64,000 bases of DNA from Micromonospora sp. WMMD1082 (GCF_029626175.1 NZ_JARUBM010000002.1:4853001-4917000); one strand, 5' to 3'; positions 42,724 to 52,984 are shown, counted from the stretch's first letter. Made by a program: numbers and translations. The notes: generated from the sequence alone by a model not told the origin.

Positions 42724-42765
42724 GGGCCCCGCCCCGACCCGGACCACCGGGTCGCGGCGGGGCCC
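42724..42765 (+). terminator. rpsA terminator hairpin
   Basis: GGGCCCCGCC (42724-42733) and CGACCCGG (42735-42742) pair with CCGGGTCG (42747-42754) and GGCGGGGCCC (42756-42765), an almost perfect 19-bp stem with a 4-base loop. No U-tract. Confidence 0.8.
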
Positions 42766-42789
42766 TCGCCGTTCCGCCCCCGCCTCGCC

Positions 42790-42827
42790 GTGAGGCCGCT
42801 CGATCCCTGATCGAGCGTGATCCTCAC
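42790..42827. repeat. Second hairpin between rpsA and coaE
   Basis: GTGAGG (42790-42795) pairs with CCTCAC (42822-42827), and inside it GCTCGAT (42798-42804) pairs with ATCGAGC (42810-42816). It may reinforce termination. Confidence 0.6.
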
Positions 42828-42881
42828 GCAGCGGGCGGGGCCCTGTTTGGCGGGGCCGCGGTGATCGGGTTGACTGGGGCC

Positions 42882-44063
42882 GTGCTGAGGGTGGGGTTGA
42901 CCGGCGGGATCGGGTCGGGAAAGAGCGCCGTGGCGCGGCGGCTGGTCGAGCGGGGCGCGGTGCTTCTCGACGCCGACCGGATCGCCCGGGAGGTGGTCGC
43001 CCCCGGCACCGACGGGCTGGCCGAGGTCGTCGCCGCCTTCTCCGACCGGGTGCTCGACGCCGATGGCACGCTCGACCGGGCCGCCCTCGGTGAGATCGTC
43101 TTCGCCGACGAGGCGGCCCGGCGCCGGCTGGAGGCGATCGTGCACGCCCGGGTCCGAGTCCGTACCGCCGAACTGTTCGCCGCCGCGCCGCCGGACGCGG
43201 CGGTGGTCAACGACGTACCGCTGCTGGTCGAGGTGGGGCTGGCGCCCGCGTACCACCTGGTGGTCGTGGTGCACACGGAGGTCGCGACCCGGTTGGCGCG
43301 GCTGGCCCGCGACCGGGGGATGAGCCGGGCGGAGGCCGAGCGGCGGATCGCCGCCCAGGCCGATGATGCCCGCCGCGCGGAGGCGGCGGACGTGCTGCTG
43401 GCCAACGACGGCACCCTCGACCAGCTGCACGCGGCGGTGGACGCGCTCTGGCACGACCGGCTGGTGCCCTTCGAGGCCAACCTGCGACACCGGCGGGCGG
43501 TCCGGCTGGATCGGGTGACGCTGTCCGAGCCGGATCCGACCTGGCCGCGACAGTACGCCCGGCTGGCCGCCCGGATCCGGCACGCGCTCGCCCCCGTCGA
43601 CCTGCGGATCGACCACATCGGCTCGACCGCGATGGCCGGGTTGGCCGCCAAGGACGTGATCGACATCCAGCTCAGTGTGCCGTCCCTCGCCGAGGCCGAC
43701 GGGCCGTTGGCCGAGCGGCTCGCCGAGGCCGGCTTCCCCCGCCTGCCGGGGGACTGGTGGGACAGCCCGCGACCGCCCGGCAGCGGCCGGTGGGAGAAGC
43801 GGCTGCACGGCAGCGCCGACCCGGCCCGCCCGGTTCACCTGCACCTGCGGGTGACCGGCTCGCCCGGCTGGCGGTACGCCCTGCTGATGCGCGACCACCT
43901 GCGGGCAGACCCCGACCGCCGGGCCGCGTACCTGATGCTCAAGCGGGAGCTGGCGGCGTCGGCGCCGGACATCGGCACGTACGCCACGGCGAAGGATCCG
44001 TGGTTCGACGAGGAGCACCTGCGGGCGGAGGAGTGGGCCGCGCGCACCGGTTGGCGCCCCTGA
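42882..44063 (+). CDS. coaE: Dephospho-CoA kinase fused to GrpB/UPF0157 domain
   Basis: About 393 aa. Residues 1-195 are CoaE: Walker [46 protein letters not shown]. It phosphorylates dephospho-CoA in the last step of CoA synthesis. Residues about 215-390 form a GrpB/UPF0157 domain (nucleotidyltransferase-like fold): [48 protein letters not shown]. The fusion is standard in actinobacteria, including the mycobacterial CoaE. GTG at 42882 gives the usual [15 protein letters not shown] start; GTG at 42861 is a second candidate. Confidence 0.93.
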   Translation: MLRVGLTGGIGSGKSAVARRLVERGAVLLDADRIAREVVAPGTDGLAEVVAAFSDRVLDADGTLDRAALGEIVFADEAARRRLEAIVHARVRVRTAELFAAAPPDAAVVNDVPLLVEVGLAPAYHLVVVVHTEVATRLARLARDRGMSRAEAERRIAAQADDARRAEAADVLLANDGTLDQLHAAVDALWHDRLVPFEANLRHRRAVRLDRVTLSEPDPTWPRQYARLAARIRHALAPVDLRIDHIGSTAMAGLAAKDVIDIQLSVPSLAEADGPLAERLAEAGFPRLPGDWWDSPRPPGSGRWEKRLHGSADPARPVHLHLRVTGSPGWRYALLMRDHLRADPDRRAAYLMLKRELAASAPDIGTYATAKDPWFDEEHLRAEEWAARTGWRP

Positions 44064-44085
44064 GCCCGCCCGCATCGGGCGGGCG

Positions 44086-45939
44086 TCAGCGTGTGGTGGC
44101 CGGCGGGGTGAGCCGGGGTACCCGGCCCGGGTCGAGGTCGAGCTGCGCCCAGGCGCCCGCCCGGGTGCGCAACTCCAGTCGGCGCAGCAGCCCGGCCCGA
44201 TCGACCCAGTAGCGCACCGGCCCCCGGGCGGTGGCGACCTGCACCACGTCGACCGTGGTGCCGGCGAGGCTGTCGCCGCGTACCCGTCGGGCGCTGCCCT
44301 GGGGCCCGGTCCGCTGCGCGGCCCGCAGCGCGGCGTCCACCAGCGGGTCCAGGGCCTCGACGCGGTGCGGGCCGGCCCGCCAACCGGTGGCCGGCGGCGG
44401 CAGCGGCGGGCGACCGGTCGCGCCGCCCGCCGGGTGGCCGTCGATCCGAGTGATCTTGCCACCGTGCTGGCGGACCAGGGTCTGCCGGCCGGCCGCGTCG
44501 AGGTCGGCGACGCCGAGGTACGCGGTACCCGACGTCCAGTTCAGCCAGCCGCTGCCGCGCAGGTTGGTGGCGGCCGAGACGGGACCGGTCACCGTGACGG
44601 TGGCCCCGCCAGCGGCCCGCAACCGGGCCGGCAGCCGGCGCCAGCGGTCCCGTTCGGCGGCGGTCAGGGCGCGGGGCAGTCCGGGCCGGCCGCCCAGCGC
44701 CTCGACCGGCCGCAGGGTGGGCCGGTCGGCCCGGTTCAGCGCCACGGTCACCGGCCCGACCCCGGGCAGGCTGGCCTGCATCCGGTGCAGCCGGCCCGCC
44801 GGGTCGAGCCAGTAGCGGGCCGGGTCCGCGCCGGTCGTTGCGGCGGTGGCGGCGGGGTCGCGGCTGGCCGGCGGGGCGGTGCCCGGCGGTGAGGCCGCCA
44901 GGATGTCGACCGTCTCACCGTTGACCTGCTCGCGGCCCACCCAGCGGCCGGCCCATCCGTCCACCGGCTCGGACCGGTCGGTGGCGAGCGCGAAGATCAG
45001 GCCAAGCAGCTGATCCAGGCCCCGGTCGGCGGGCAGCCGCCAGCCGTCGGTCGGCGGCACCAGCGGCGGCATGGCGGGCGTCGGCACCGCCGCCGGGTCC
45101 GGCCGTACCACCAGCACGGTGGGGGTGGCCTGGGCGAGACCTCGCAGCGGGCCCGCGCCGCGCCCACCGACGTCCACGTAGACCAGCCGGCGGGCCCAGT
45201 CGACCCAGCCGAGGAGGTCGATGCGGGCCGCGCCCTCGCCGACGGTCACGTGCAGTCCGGCCCGCAGGTCGCGATAGTTGGTGACCCGCATGGCGGCCAG
45301 CCGTTCCCGCTCGGCCGCCGTCATCTCCCGTGGCGCGGGCCCGGGGGGCGCCCAGTTGACCAGCGTCGCCACCAGCATCACCGCGGAGACCGCGGCGGTC
45401 AGGGCGAGCCCGGTGAGGATGAGCCGCCGGCGGCGGGCGGCACCGCGCCGCTCCCCGTCGGCCTCCGTGGCGGCCCCGGCGAGGTCCTCGTCTGCCGCGG
45501 GGTCGCTGGTGGCCAGGTCGAGCAGGCCGCCGGGGACCACGGCCCGGCGGATGCCCGGCCGGGATCCCGGCCGCGGCGGTGCCGACTCGGCCGCGGCCAG
45601 GCCGAGCACGTCGGGCGGTACGATGCCGGCCCGGTGACGCCGGGGGACCGCGCGGTGTCGGCGGGTGTTCCGCCCGGCCGGGCCGGGCGGCCTGCTGCGG
45701 GCAGCGTCGGCCGCGTCGCTCCGGGGCCCCGGCGAGCCCGTCGGGTTTGCGGCAGCGCTGGCCGGGCGGCCCGATCGGGCGGTGTCACGGGCGCTGGGGG
45801 CCGGGTCGCCCGGAGCCGAAGGGTCCGTGCCGGATGCCGGTCGTGAGGTGTCCTCCACGGAGGATGAACGGGCGGGACCGCGCTGGGGTGACGAATAGCG
45901 GCGCTCGCGGCGGCCGGTCTGCGCTTCCAGCGCGACCAC
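44086..45939 (-). CDS. Membrane-anchored protein with large extracytoplasmic part
   Basis: About 618 aa if it begins at GTG 45939; GTG 46077 is an alternative, and the start is uncertain. An Arg/Pro-rich cytosolic N-terminus (about 190 aa) with [12 protein letters not shown] and [19 protein letters not shown] is followed by one membrane helix ([20 protein letters not shown]) and an extracytoplasmic region with two related halves. Each half has an ERxRLx[16 protein letters not shown] helix and a [30 protein letters not shown] strand, ending in [31 protein letters not shown] do not recognise the family. It lies where Mycobacterium tuberculosis has an uncharacterised minus-strand gene between coaE and uvrB. 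Confidence 0.65.
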   Translation of the reverse strand: MVALEAQTGRRERRYSSPQRGPARSSSVEDTSRPASGTDPSAPGDPAPSARDTARSGRPASAAANPTGSPGPRSDAADAARSRPPGPAGRNTRRHRAVPRRHRAGIVPPDVLGLAAAESAPPRPGSRPGIRRAVVPGGLLDLATSDPAADEDLAGAATEADGERRGAARRRRLILTGLALTAAVSAVMLVATLVNWAPPGPAPREMTAAERERLAAMRVTNYRDLRAGLHVTVGEGAARIDLLGWVDWARRLVYVDVGGRGAGPLRGLAQATPTVLVVRPDPAAVPTPAMPPLVPPTDGWRLPADRGLDQLLGLIFALATDRSEPVDGWAGRWVGREQVNGETVDILAASPPGTAPPASRDPAATAATTGADPARYWLDPAGRLHRMQASLPGVGPVTVALNRADRPTLRPVEALGGRPGLPRALTAAERDRWRRLPARLRAAGGATVTVTGPVSAATNLRGSGWLNWTSGTAYLGVADLDAAGRQTLVRQHGGKITRIDGHPAGGATGRPPLPPPATGWRAGPHRVEALDPLVDAALRAAQRTGPQGSARRVRGDSLAGTTVDVVQVATARGPVRYWVDRAGLLRRLELRTRAGAWAQLDLDPGRVPRLTPPATTR

Positions 45940-46143
45940 GTCGGGTGCGCACGCCAGGCATGCCGGGTGCTGCGACCCTCGGTGCCGGGGGCGGCGTGGC
46001 CTGTGCGGCCCGCCACCGGCCCGGTCGGCCGCCGCGAGCGGCCTACGGAAAAAGCGTAGCCCGGTGAGAAGAACCACACAATGCGAATATCGAAGCCGAT
46101 CGCATGCCGCACGTAGTCGCCGCGGAGTGTCGGAGGCCCGGCG

Positions 46144-46149
46144 TACGGT
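46144..46149 (+). promoter_or_regulatory. Candidate -10 box of uvrB, leaderless
   Basis: TACGGT ends 7 bases before the uvrB ATG; no ribosome binding site. Confidence 0.45.
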
Positions 46150-46156
46150 GGGTCTC

Positions 46157-48265
46157 ATGGCGCTCGACATACCCCGGCTCGACGGTCGTTTCCAGGTCGT
46201 CAGCGACTTCCAGCCGGCCGGCGACCAGCCGGCGGCGATCGACGACCTGGAGCGGCGGGTCCGTCGTGGTGATCGGCACACGGTGCTGCTCGGTGCCACC
46301 GGCACGGGCAAGAGCGCCACCACCGCCTGGCTCGTCGAGCGCCTCCAGCGCCCCACGCTGGTGCTGGCGCCGAACAAGACGCTCTGCGCGCAGCTGGCGA
46401 AGGAGTTCAGCGAGCTGCTGCCGGACAACGCGGTGGAATACTTCGTCTCCTACTACGACTACTACCAGCCCGAGGCATACATCCCGCAGACCGACACCTA
46501 CATCGAGAAGGATTCCTCGATCAACGAGGAGGTCGAGCGGCTGCGGCACTCGGCGACCATGTCGCTGCTCACCCGCCGGGACGTGGTGGTCGTCGCGACC
46601 GTCTCGGCGATCTACGGCCTGGGCACCCCGGAGGAATACCTCGACCGCGCGGTGCGGGTCGCCGTCGGCCAGGAGCTGGACCGCGACCAGCTGCTGCGCC
46701 GGCTGGTCGACATCCAGTACACCCGCAACGACATGGCCTTCCAGCGCGGCACCTTCCGGGTCCGCGGCGACACGCTGGAGATCATCCCGGCGTACGAAGA
46801 GCTCGCCGTGCGCATCGAGCTCTTCGGCGACGAGGTGGAGAAGCTCTACTACCTCAACCCGTTGACCGGGGACGTGGTGCGCGAGGTGGATCACCTGCTG
46901 ATCTTCCCCGCGACGCACTACGCCGCCGGGCCGGAGCGGATGGAGCGGGCCGTCCGCGACATCGAGACCGAGCTGGGCGAGCGGCTGGCCGAGCTGGAAC
47001 GGCAGGGCAAGCTGCTGGAGGCGCAGCGGCTGCGGATGCGCACCACGTACGACATCGAGATGATGCGGCAGGTCGGCTTCTGCTCCGGCATCGAGAACTA
47101 CTCGATGCACATCGACGGCCGGCTCCCCGGCAGCCCGCCGCACTGCCTGCTCGACTACTTCCCCGACGACTTCCTCACCGTGGTCGACGAGTCGCACGTG
47201 ACCATCCCGCAGATCGGCGGCATGTACGAGGGCGACGCCTCCCGCAAGCGGATGCTGATCGACCACGGGTTCCGGCTGCCCAGCGCCGCCGACAACCGGC
47301 CGCTGCGGTTCGACGAGTTCCTTGAGCGGGTCGGCCAGATGGTCTTCCTGTCGGCGACGCCCGGCTCGTGGGAGATGGAGCACGCCCAGGGCGAGTTCGT
47401 GGAGCAGGTGATCCGCCCGACCGGCCTGGTCGACCCGGAGGTGGTGGTCAAGCCCACCAAGGGCCAGATCGACGACCTGATGCACGAGATCAAGCTGCGC
47501 ACCGAGCGCGACGAGCGCGTGCTGGTCACCACGCTGACCAAGAAGATGGCCGAGGATCTGTCCGACTACCTCCTGGAGAACGGCATCCGGGTGCGCTATC
47601 TGCACTCCGAGGTCGACACGCTGCGCCGGGTGGAGCTGCTCCGCGAGCTGCGCCGGGGCGACTACGACGTGCTGGTCGGCATCAACCTGCTGCGGGAGGG
47701 GCTCGACCTGCCCGAGGTGTCGCTGGTGGCGATCCTGGACGCGGACAAGGAGGGCTTCCTGCGCAGCGGCCGGTCGCTGATCCAGACCATCGGCCGGGCG
47801 GCCCGTAACGTCTCCGGTCAGGTGCACATGTACGCCGACAAGATCACGCCATCGATGGCGGACGCGATCGAGGAGACGAACCGGCGGCGGGCCAAGCAGA
47901 TCGCGCACAACGAGGCGCACGGCGTCAGTCCCGAGCCGCTGCGCAAGAAGATCCACGACATCCTCGACGACATCTACCGCGAGGCGGAGGACACCGAGGC
48001 GACGCGGGTCGGCGGTGCGGTGCGGCAGTTGTCCCGGGGCAAGGCGCCGGTGAAGGAGACGCGCAGTCGGGTCCGCGCCGGTTCCGGCACGCCGGCGCGG
48101 GAGGGGATGGCGCGCGCCGAGTTGGCGCAGCTCATCCAGGAGCTCAACGATCAGATGCTGGCGGCCGCGCGGGAACTGCAGTTCGAGCTGGCCGCCCGGA
48201 TCCGTGACGAGGTCGCCGAGCTGAAGAAGGAGCTACGGGGGATGGACGCGGCCGGCGTGGCGTGA
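46157..48265 (+). CDS. uvrB: Excinuclease ABC subunit B
   Basis: 702 aa. Helicase-like damage recognition subunit of nucleotide excision repair. Walker [18 protein letters not shown]; damage-clamping beta-hairpin [24 protein letters not shown]-like VVDESHV; motif V/VI region [20 protein letters not shown] and [10 protein letters not shown]-terminal UVR coiled coil ([20 protein letters not shown]) that binds UvrA/UvrC. ATG at 46157 chosen because [14 protein letters not shown] is the family start. Length is normal. Confidence 0.96.
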   Translation: MALDIPRLDGRFQVVSDFQPAGDQPAAIDDLERRVRRGDRHTVLLGATGTGKSATTAWLVERLQRPTLVLAPNKTLCAQLAKEFSELLPDNAVEYFVSYYDYYQPEAYIPQTDTYIEKDSSINEEVERLRHSATMSLLTRRDVVVVATVSAIYGLGTPEEYLDRAVRVAVGQELDRDQLLRRLVDIQYTRNDMAFQRGTFRVRGDTLEIIPAYEELAVRIELFGDEVEKLYYLNPLTGDVVREVDHLLIFPATHYAAGPERMERAVRDIETELGERLAELERQGKLLEAQRLRMRTTYDIEMMRQVGFCSGIENYSMHIDGRLPGSPPHCLLDYFPDDFLTVVDESHVTIPQIGGMYEGDASRKRMLIDHGFRLPSAADNRPLRFDEFLERVGQMVFLSATPGSWEMEHAQGEFVEQVIRPTGLVDPEVVVKPTKGQIDDLMHEIKLRTERDERVLVTTLTKKMAEDLSDYLLENGIRVRYLHSEVDTLRRVELLRELRRGDYDVLVGINLLREGLDLPEVSLVAILDADKEGFLRSGRSLIQTIGRAARNVSGQVHMYADKITPSMADAIEETNRRRAKQIAHNEAHGVSPEPLRKKIHDILDDIYREAEDTEATRVGGAVRQLSRGKAPVKETRSRVRAGSGTPAREGMARAELAQLIQELNDQMLAAARELQFELAARIRDEVAELKKELRGMDAAGVA

Positions 48266-48385
48266 GGCGGGGCGGCCGGAATCATCCGCCGGCGGCCACG
48301 TGCGACCGCAGGGAATAGCGGAATGCGAGCATCCTATTGCGCTAAGTGATCGCCCTGCGTACTCTCCCTCGGTGGGGAGGCAGGG

Positions 48386-49240
48386 ATGCCGTTGCCAACG
48401 AGTCCGGTCATTCGACGTGCGCGACTGGGCGCCGAGTTGCGTCAGCTCCGCCGGCGGGAGGCGCTAACGCTGGAACAGGTGTGTGAGCGGCTCGGGTGGG
48501 CCTCCACCTCCAAGCTGTCCCGCATCGAGCTGGGGCAGAGCCGTCCGGATCTGGCCGACGTGCTCGACCTGCTCGACGTCTACGAGGTGTCGGCGCTGCA
48601 GCGCGACGCGCTGATCGTCATCGCCCGGGACGCCGCGACCAGCCGGGGCTGGTGGAAGTCGCTGGGGGAGATGGGCGAGCGGCAGCGCACGTACGCCGAA
48701 CTCGAAGCCGGCGCGGCGGGCATCGTGGAGTACCAGCCGGCGATCGTGCCCGGCCTGCTGCAGACCTCGGCGTACGCCCGGCTGCGCATCGTCGCCGGCC
48801 AGCTGATCGACCCGACGGTGGACGTGGAGGCCGACCTGCGGGCCCGGGCCGCCCGGCACGCGGTGCTGCGCCGCGTCGAGCCGCCCCGCTACACGGCACT
48901 GATCACCGAGTTGGCCTGCGAGCGGGCCGGCGACCCGGTGGAGGTCTGGCGCGAGCAGCTGCGGCACCTGCTCGACCTGGCGGCCCTGCCGCACGTGACG
49001 ATCCGGCTGCTGCCGGTCGCGGCGGCCCGGGTCCCGTTGCCGCTCACCCCGTTCTCCTGCTACTCCTTTCCCGACCCGGCGGACCCGCGCACGGTGATGC
49101 TGGAGGCGCTGACCACGGATGTGCGGCTGACCACCGCCACCGATGTCGACCGGTACGAGCAGATGACCGGTTGCCTGCTGGAGGCGGCACTGCCGGAGGA
49201 GGAGACGGTGTGGGCGCTGACCCGTCGGCTCGACGGGTGA
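48386..49240 (+). CDS. XRE/DUF5753 transcriptional regulator
   Basis: 284 aa. Helix-turn-helix at residues about 10-65 (LGAELRQLRRREALTLEQVC, STSKLSRIELGQSRP), then a DUF5753 domain (AGIVEYQPAIVPGLLQTSAY, TALITELACERAGDPVEVWR, VTIRLLPVAAARVPLPL). In Streptomyces and relatives these regulators usually pair with a small DUF397 protein; none is present here. ATG at 48386 with GGGGAGG upstream. Confidence 0.9.
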   Translation: MPLPTSPVIRRARLGAELRQLRRREALTLEQVCERLGWASTSKLSRIELGQSRPDLADVLDLLDVYEVSALQRDALIVIARDAATSRGWWKSLGEMGERQRTYAELEAGAAGIVEYQPAIVPGLLQTSAYARLRIVAGQLIDPTVDVEADLRARAARHAVLRRVEPPRYTALITELACERAGDPVEVWREQLRHLLDLAALPHVTIRLLPVAAARVPLPLTPFSCYSFPDPADPRTVMLEALTTDVRLTTATDVDRYEQMTGCLLEAALPEEETVWALTRRLDG

Positions 49241-49349
49241 GCGCCCACGCGCCGACACCGGGCCCGGCGCCCCCGTTACCGTCGGGACCGGTGCCGACGC
49301 GAGGCGCAGGATAGGTCGATGGTGTGACAGTTTCTCCGGTCGGTGCGTC

Positions 49350-49427
49350 GGGCCGCGACGCCCGTCGAGCGGCGCCGGGCCGCGACGCCCGTCGAGCGGC
49401 GCCGGGCCGCGACGCCCGTCAGGCGGG
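49350..49427. repeat. 27-bp tandem array over a stop codon
   Basis: Two identical 27-base units (49350-49376, 49377-49403, beginning GGGCCGCGACGCCCGTC) are followed by a partial third that contains the stop codon of the minus-strand ABM gene. The rest of the 49241-49418 gap is empty. Confidence 0.85.
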
Positions 49428-49712
49428 GACGTCGACGAAGTGCTCGACCCGTGGCGGGGCGGCGAAGTGCGGGCCGATCAGCTCACGCCACCCGACGAAG
49501 CGTTCCGTGGCCCGGAAGTTCTGCTCGTGTGCCTCGACCGAGTCCCATTCGACCAGCAGGACGAAGCGGGAGGGGGACTCGATGCCCCGGGTCATGCGCA
49601 CCGACCGGCAGCCGGGGGCACCGGCGAGCAGCTCGTGTCCCTGGGCGTACGCGGCGGCGAAGGCATCCTCGCTGCCGGGAGTCACATCGATGAGCGCGAC
49701 CTCAAGCACCAT
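49419..49712 (-). CDS. Antibiotic biosynthesis monooxygenase (ABM) domain protein
   Basis: 97 aa: MVLEVALIDVTPGSEDAFAA, GHELLAGAPGCRSVRMTRGI, FVLLVEWDSVEAHEQNFR, FVGWRELIGPHF. This is the small ferredoxin-like ABM fold, homodimeric in known members, with roles from quinone oxidation to heme degradation; the substrate is unknown. ATG at 49712. The gene ends inside a 27-bp repeat array. Confidence 0.85.
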   Translation of the reverse strand: MVLEVALIDVTPGSEDAFAAAYAQGHELLAGAPGCRSVRMTRGIESPSRFVLLVEWDSVEAHEQNFRATERFVGWRELIGPHFAAPPRVEHFVDVPA

Positions 49713-49831
49713 GCCGGCAGCCTGCCACATCGGTCGCGCGGCTCGGCGGCGGCCCCACCGCACGTCACCATGCGCGCGCGCAAGGGCGTACGGTGTGCCG
49801 GTTGCTGGGTGGCTGCCGGAGGATTGAGACT

Positions 49832-50830
49832 GTGAACGTGTCCGGACTGGTGTGGGCGGGTACCCTCGTCGCCCTGACCGCGGTCCTCGTGGTGGACCTG
49901 CTCATCATCGGCCGCCGGCCGCATGAGCCGAGCGTGCGGGAGTCGAGTCTCTGGGTCGCGTTCTACGTCGGGTTGGCGCTGCTCTTCGGCGGCGGGCTCG
50001 GGCTCACCGCGGGTGCGAGCGTGGCGGGGCAGTTCTACACCGGCTGGCTGACCGAGTACAGCCTCTCCGTGGACAACCTCTTCGTCTTCGTGATCATCAT
50101 GGCCCGGTTCGGGGTGCCGCGGCAGTACCAGCAGAAGGTGCTGCTCATCGGCATCGTCCTCGCGCTCGTCATGCGGGGCGGGTTCATCGCCGCAGGCGCG
50201 GCGTTGATCTCGCAGTTCACCTGGGTCTTCTACCTCTTCGGCGCCTTCCTGATCTACACCGCGATCAACCTGGCCCGGCACGGTGAGTCGACCGAGGAGG
50301 AGTTCACCGAGAACGTCCTCGTCCGCTGGAGCCGGCGGGCGCTGCCGATCTCCCGGAGCTACGACGGTGCCCGGCTGACCGTGCGGGAGAACGGCCGGCG
50401 GATGTTCACCCCGATGCTCATCGTCATGATCGCCATCGGCACGACAGACCTGATCTTCGCTCTCGACTCGATTCCGGCGATCTTCGGCATCACCCACGAG
50501 CCGTACCTCGTCTTCACCGCCAACGTGTTCGCGCTGATGGGACTGCGACAGCTCTACTTCCTGCTCGGTGGGCTGCTGAACCGGTTGATCTATCTGAGTT
50601 ACGGGCTCGCGGTGGTGCTCGGGTTCATCGGGGTGAAACTGATCCTGGAGGCGCTGGCGGAGAACAGCCTGCCGTTCGTCAACCACGGCGAGCACGTCGG
50701 CTGGGCGCCGCACATCCCGATCTGGCTGTCGCTGCTGGTCATCCTGGGCACCCTGGCGGTGGCCACGGTGGCGAGCCTGATCAGGTCGTCCCGGGACCGG
50801 CGGCGCGAGCTGACCGAATCCCGCCGCTGA
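49832..50830 (+). CDS. TerC family membrane protein (Alx-like)
   Basis: 332 aa, eight or nine membrane segments. TerC core: TEYSLSVDNLFVFVIIMARF and GTTDLIFALDSIPAIFGIT, with ALMGLRQLYFLLGGLL at the end of the second repeat. It is of the longer Alx/YjbE-like type, different from the 269-aa TerC at 5709. In Escherichia coli Alx is tied to manganese handling and is controlled by an Mn/pH riboswitch; I see no such structure upstream here. GTG at 49832 with GGAGG upstream. Confidence 0.92.
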   Translation: MNVSGLVWAGTLVALTAVLVVDLLIIGRRPHEPSVRESSLWVAFYVGLALLFGGGLGLTAGASVAGQFYTGWLTEYSLSVDNLFVFVIIMARFGVPRQYQQKVLLIGIVLALVMRGGFIAAGAALISQFTWVFYLFGAFLIYTAINLARHGESTEEEFTENVLVRWSRRALPISRSYDGARLTVRENGRRMFTPMLIVMIAIGTTDLIFALDSIPAIFGITHEPYLVFTANVFALMGLRQLYFLLGGLLNRLIYLSYGLAVVLGFIGVKLILEALAENSLPFVNHGEHVGWAPHIPIWLSLLVILGTLAVATVASLIRSSRDRRRELTESRR

Positions 50831-50850
50831 GACGGCTCGCGCCGGCCGGC

Positions 50851-51768
50851 TCAGATGCGGTGGGCGCCGACCAGGGTGGCGGTGCGCTCGGTGGTCAGCG
50901 GCTCCTCCAGCACCCGCCGACGCCGGTAGCAGGCGTGCAGCATGCGCCGTTCGGTGGGATCCGGCGCGGCGGCGGTGACGATGCCGATGTGGTGGATCCG
51001 GCTGCCCGGCCGGGCGAAGCTGTACAGGTCGCCGGCGCGCTCCGAGCCCAGCGGCACCCGGTGGGCGGCGCTGGCCTGGTCGCTGGCGTCCCGGGGGACC
51101 GGCACGCCGAGCCGCCGCCACACCAGGTGCACCAGCCCCGAGCAGTCGATCCCGTACGCGGACAACCCACCCCACAGATAGCCGACGCCGACCAGGCGGG
51201 TCGCCACGGTCAGCACCTGCTCCGGGGTGGGTGCGGCGGTCGGCACGGACACCACGTGCGCCGCCGGCAGCCACAGTGGCCTGGTGTGTCCGGGAGCGTG
51301 GACCGGGTGCCATCCGTCGACCGGGTGGCCGGCCGGGGTCAGCCGGGTGCCGAGGACGACCCCGGGCAGGGCGACCGGGCCGTCGGCCTCGGCGTGCAGG
51401 GCGGTGACGGTGGCGTCGACGACCACCCGTGGCGTGGCGTCGGTGTCGACACCGGCCGGGGTCAGCTGGGACGTGGGCAGCCAGCCCGGGTAGCCGCGCG
51501 GGTCGAGGGCCGACGGTTGCTCGACCGCCACCACGTGCGCCCAGCCGTCGGGGCGGACCTCGGTGACCAGCACCCGCTCGCCGAGCAGCAGCTGGCTCAG
51601 TACGCCGTCACCGACCTGCTGGTCGGCGTCCATGCCGGCGACCCACGCCCCGACGTCGGCGGGTGAGCCGAGCGCCGGGGCGTCCACCGGTCGGACCGCG
51701 TCGGGGGATCTCCACAGGGCGGCGATGGCGACCCCGACCACCGCTTCCGCACCCTGCCGCACATCCAC
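50851..51768 (-). CDS. NlpC/P60 cysteine peptidase
   Basis: 305 aa. N-terminal SH3-like regions (about 20-185: VLVTEVRPDGWAHVVAVEQP, TRPLWLPAAHVV) precede a C-terminal NlpC/P60 domain with catalytic Cys in YGIDCSGLVHLVWRRLG, His in RIHHIGIV, and a following polar residue in MLHACY. No signal peptide is evident, so it may be cytoplasmic. With the dipeptide epimerase 54 bases upstream, this matches the YkfB/YkfC pair of murein-peptide recycling: gamma-D-Glu-peptide cleavage plus L-Ala-D/L-Glu epimerisation (established for Bacillus). GTG at 51768. Confidence 0.88.
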   Translation of the reverse strand: MDVRQGAEAVVGVAIAALWRSPDAVRPVDAPALGSPADVGAWVAGMDADQQVGDGVLSQLLLGERVLVTEVRPDGWAHVVAVEQPSALDPRGYPGWLPTSQLTPAGVDTDATPRVVVDATVTALHAEADGPVALPGVVLGTRLTPAGHPVDGWHPVHAPGHTRPLWLPAAHVVSVPTAAPTPEQVLTVATRLVGVGYLWGGLSAYGIDCSGLVHLVWRRLGVPVPRDASDQASAAHRVPLGSERAGDLYSFARPGSRIHHIGIVTAAAPDPTERRMLHACYRRRRVLEEPLTTERTATLVGAHRI

Positions 51769-51822
51769 CCCCGGTCGGTCGCACCCCCGTTGTTCGGACC
51801 ATATGAAAGTTTCCGCCAGCTA

Positions 51823-52920
51823 TCAATCCTTGTCCTGAATCTTTACTTCAGAGACCGAGGCGATGCCGAGGCCGGGCGCGTCCGGCAGGACGATGCTCGC
51901 CGCGTCGTACCGGATGCCGCCGACGACCGGCGAGCGGGCCAGCCACCAGGCCGCGTCGAGGTCGGCGGTTCCCGTCGCGGGGTGGGCGGCGACCAGGCTG
52001 GCGGCGGCGCCGACGCCCACCTGAGTCTCCATCATCGAGCCGACCACGGTGCCTACGCCGTACGCGGCGGCGACCTCCAGCAGGGTCCGCGCGGTGGACA
52101 GGCCGCCGCACTTGGCCAGCTTCACGTTGACCAGGTCCGCCGCCCGGCGGCGGATCACCTCCACCAGGTCCCGCAGATCGAAGACCGACTCGTCGGCGAG
52201 GATCGGGATCTGCACCCGCTCGCTCACCCAGGCCATCCCGTCCAGGTCCCGCCGGTCGACCGGCTGCTCGACCAGCTCGACGCCGAGGCCGGCGTCCTCG
52301 ATGCCGCGGATGACCCGGACCGCCTCGCGCGGGGTCCAGCCCTGGTTCGCGTCCAGCCGGATGCGCACCCCGCCGCCGACCGCGCCGCGCACCGCGCGGA
52401 CCCGGTCCAGGTCGCCGGCGGCGTCCGTGCCGACCTTCAGTTTGAGCACCCCGAAACCCTCGGCGTGCCGCCGCCGGGCCGCCGCCGCGATCTCCGCCGG
52501 GTCTCCGGCGGCCACCGTGACGTCCGTGGGCACCCGCAGGCGGGTGCCACCGAGCAGCCGGACCAGCGGTACGCCGAGCCGCCGGGCGGCCAGGTCGTGC
52601 AGGGCCACGTCGACCGCGCACCGGGCGGCCTCGTTGCCGGCGACCGACCGCCGCACCTCGGCGCACCGGGCCGTCAGGTCGTCCGGATTCCGGCCGGTCA
52701 GCGTGGGGCCGAGCAGTTCGCGTACGCACGCCTCGGCACCGGCCACCGAGGCGCCGGTCACCTGCCACACCTGCGGCGCCTCGCCGAAACCGGAGCGGCC
52801 GTCCGCGTCGACCACCTCCACGACCAGCGTGTCCACCGTGGTGGCGCGGCGCAGGGCGGTGACGAACGGGGTGTGCAGGGGAGCGGTCAGGCGGTGGGTG
52901 CGTACCGCGACGATCGTCAT
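51823..52920 (-). CDS. Dipeptide epimerase (enolase superfamily)
   Basis: 365 aa of the muconate-lactonising subgroup. The catalytic Lys pair is in GVLKLKVGTD; metal ligands are the Asp in IRLDANQGW, Glu in ELVEQPV and Asp in ADESVFD; the second Lys is in VNVKLAKCGG. C-terminal VGSMMETQVGVGAAASLVAA is typical of L-Ala-D/L-Glu epimerases. Probable role: epimerise murein-derived dipeptides so that they can be degraded. ATG at 52920. Upstream of the NlpC/P60 gene on the same strand. Confidence 0.9.
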   Translation of the reverse strand: MTIVAVRTHRLTAPLHTPFVTALRRATTVDTLVVEVVDADGRSGFGEAPQVWQVTGASVAGAEACVRELLGPTLTGRNPDDLTARCAEVRRSVAGNEAARCAVDVALHDLAARRLGVPLVRLLGGTRLRVPTDVTVAAGDPAEIAAAARRRHAEGFGVLKLKVGTDAAGDLDRVRAVRGAVGGGVRIRLDANQGWTPREAVRVIRGIEDAGLGVELVEQPVDRRDLDGMAWVSERVQIPILADESVFDLRDLVEVIRRRAADLVNVKLAKCGGLSTARTLLEVAAAYGVGTVVGSMMETQVGVGAAASLVAAHPATGTADLDAAWWLARSPVVGGIRYDAASIVLPDAPGLGIASVSEVKIQDKD

Positions 52921-52984
52921 GTGCGGCACCCTAGGGCCTGCCGAATTCCTGGGGCGGCGCGGCAGGCCACCTGTCGGGTTGTCG

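Noticed and set aside
49720..49831. Manganese (yybP-ykoY) riboswitch before the second TerC gene
   Set aside because: Too short a gap and no conserved loop sequences; a plain GGAGG site precedes the start.
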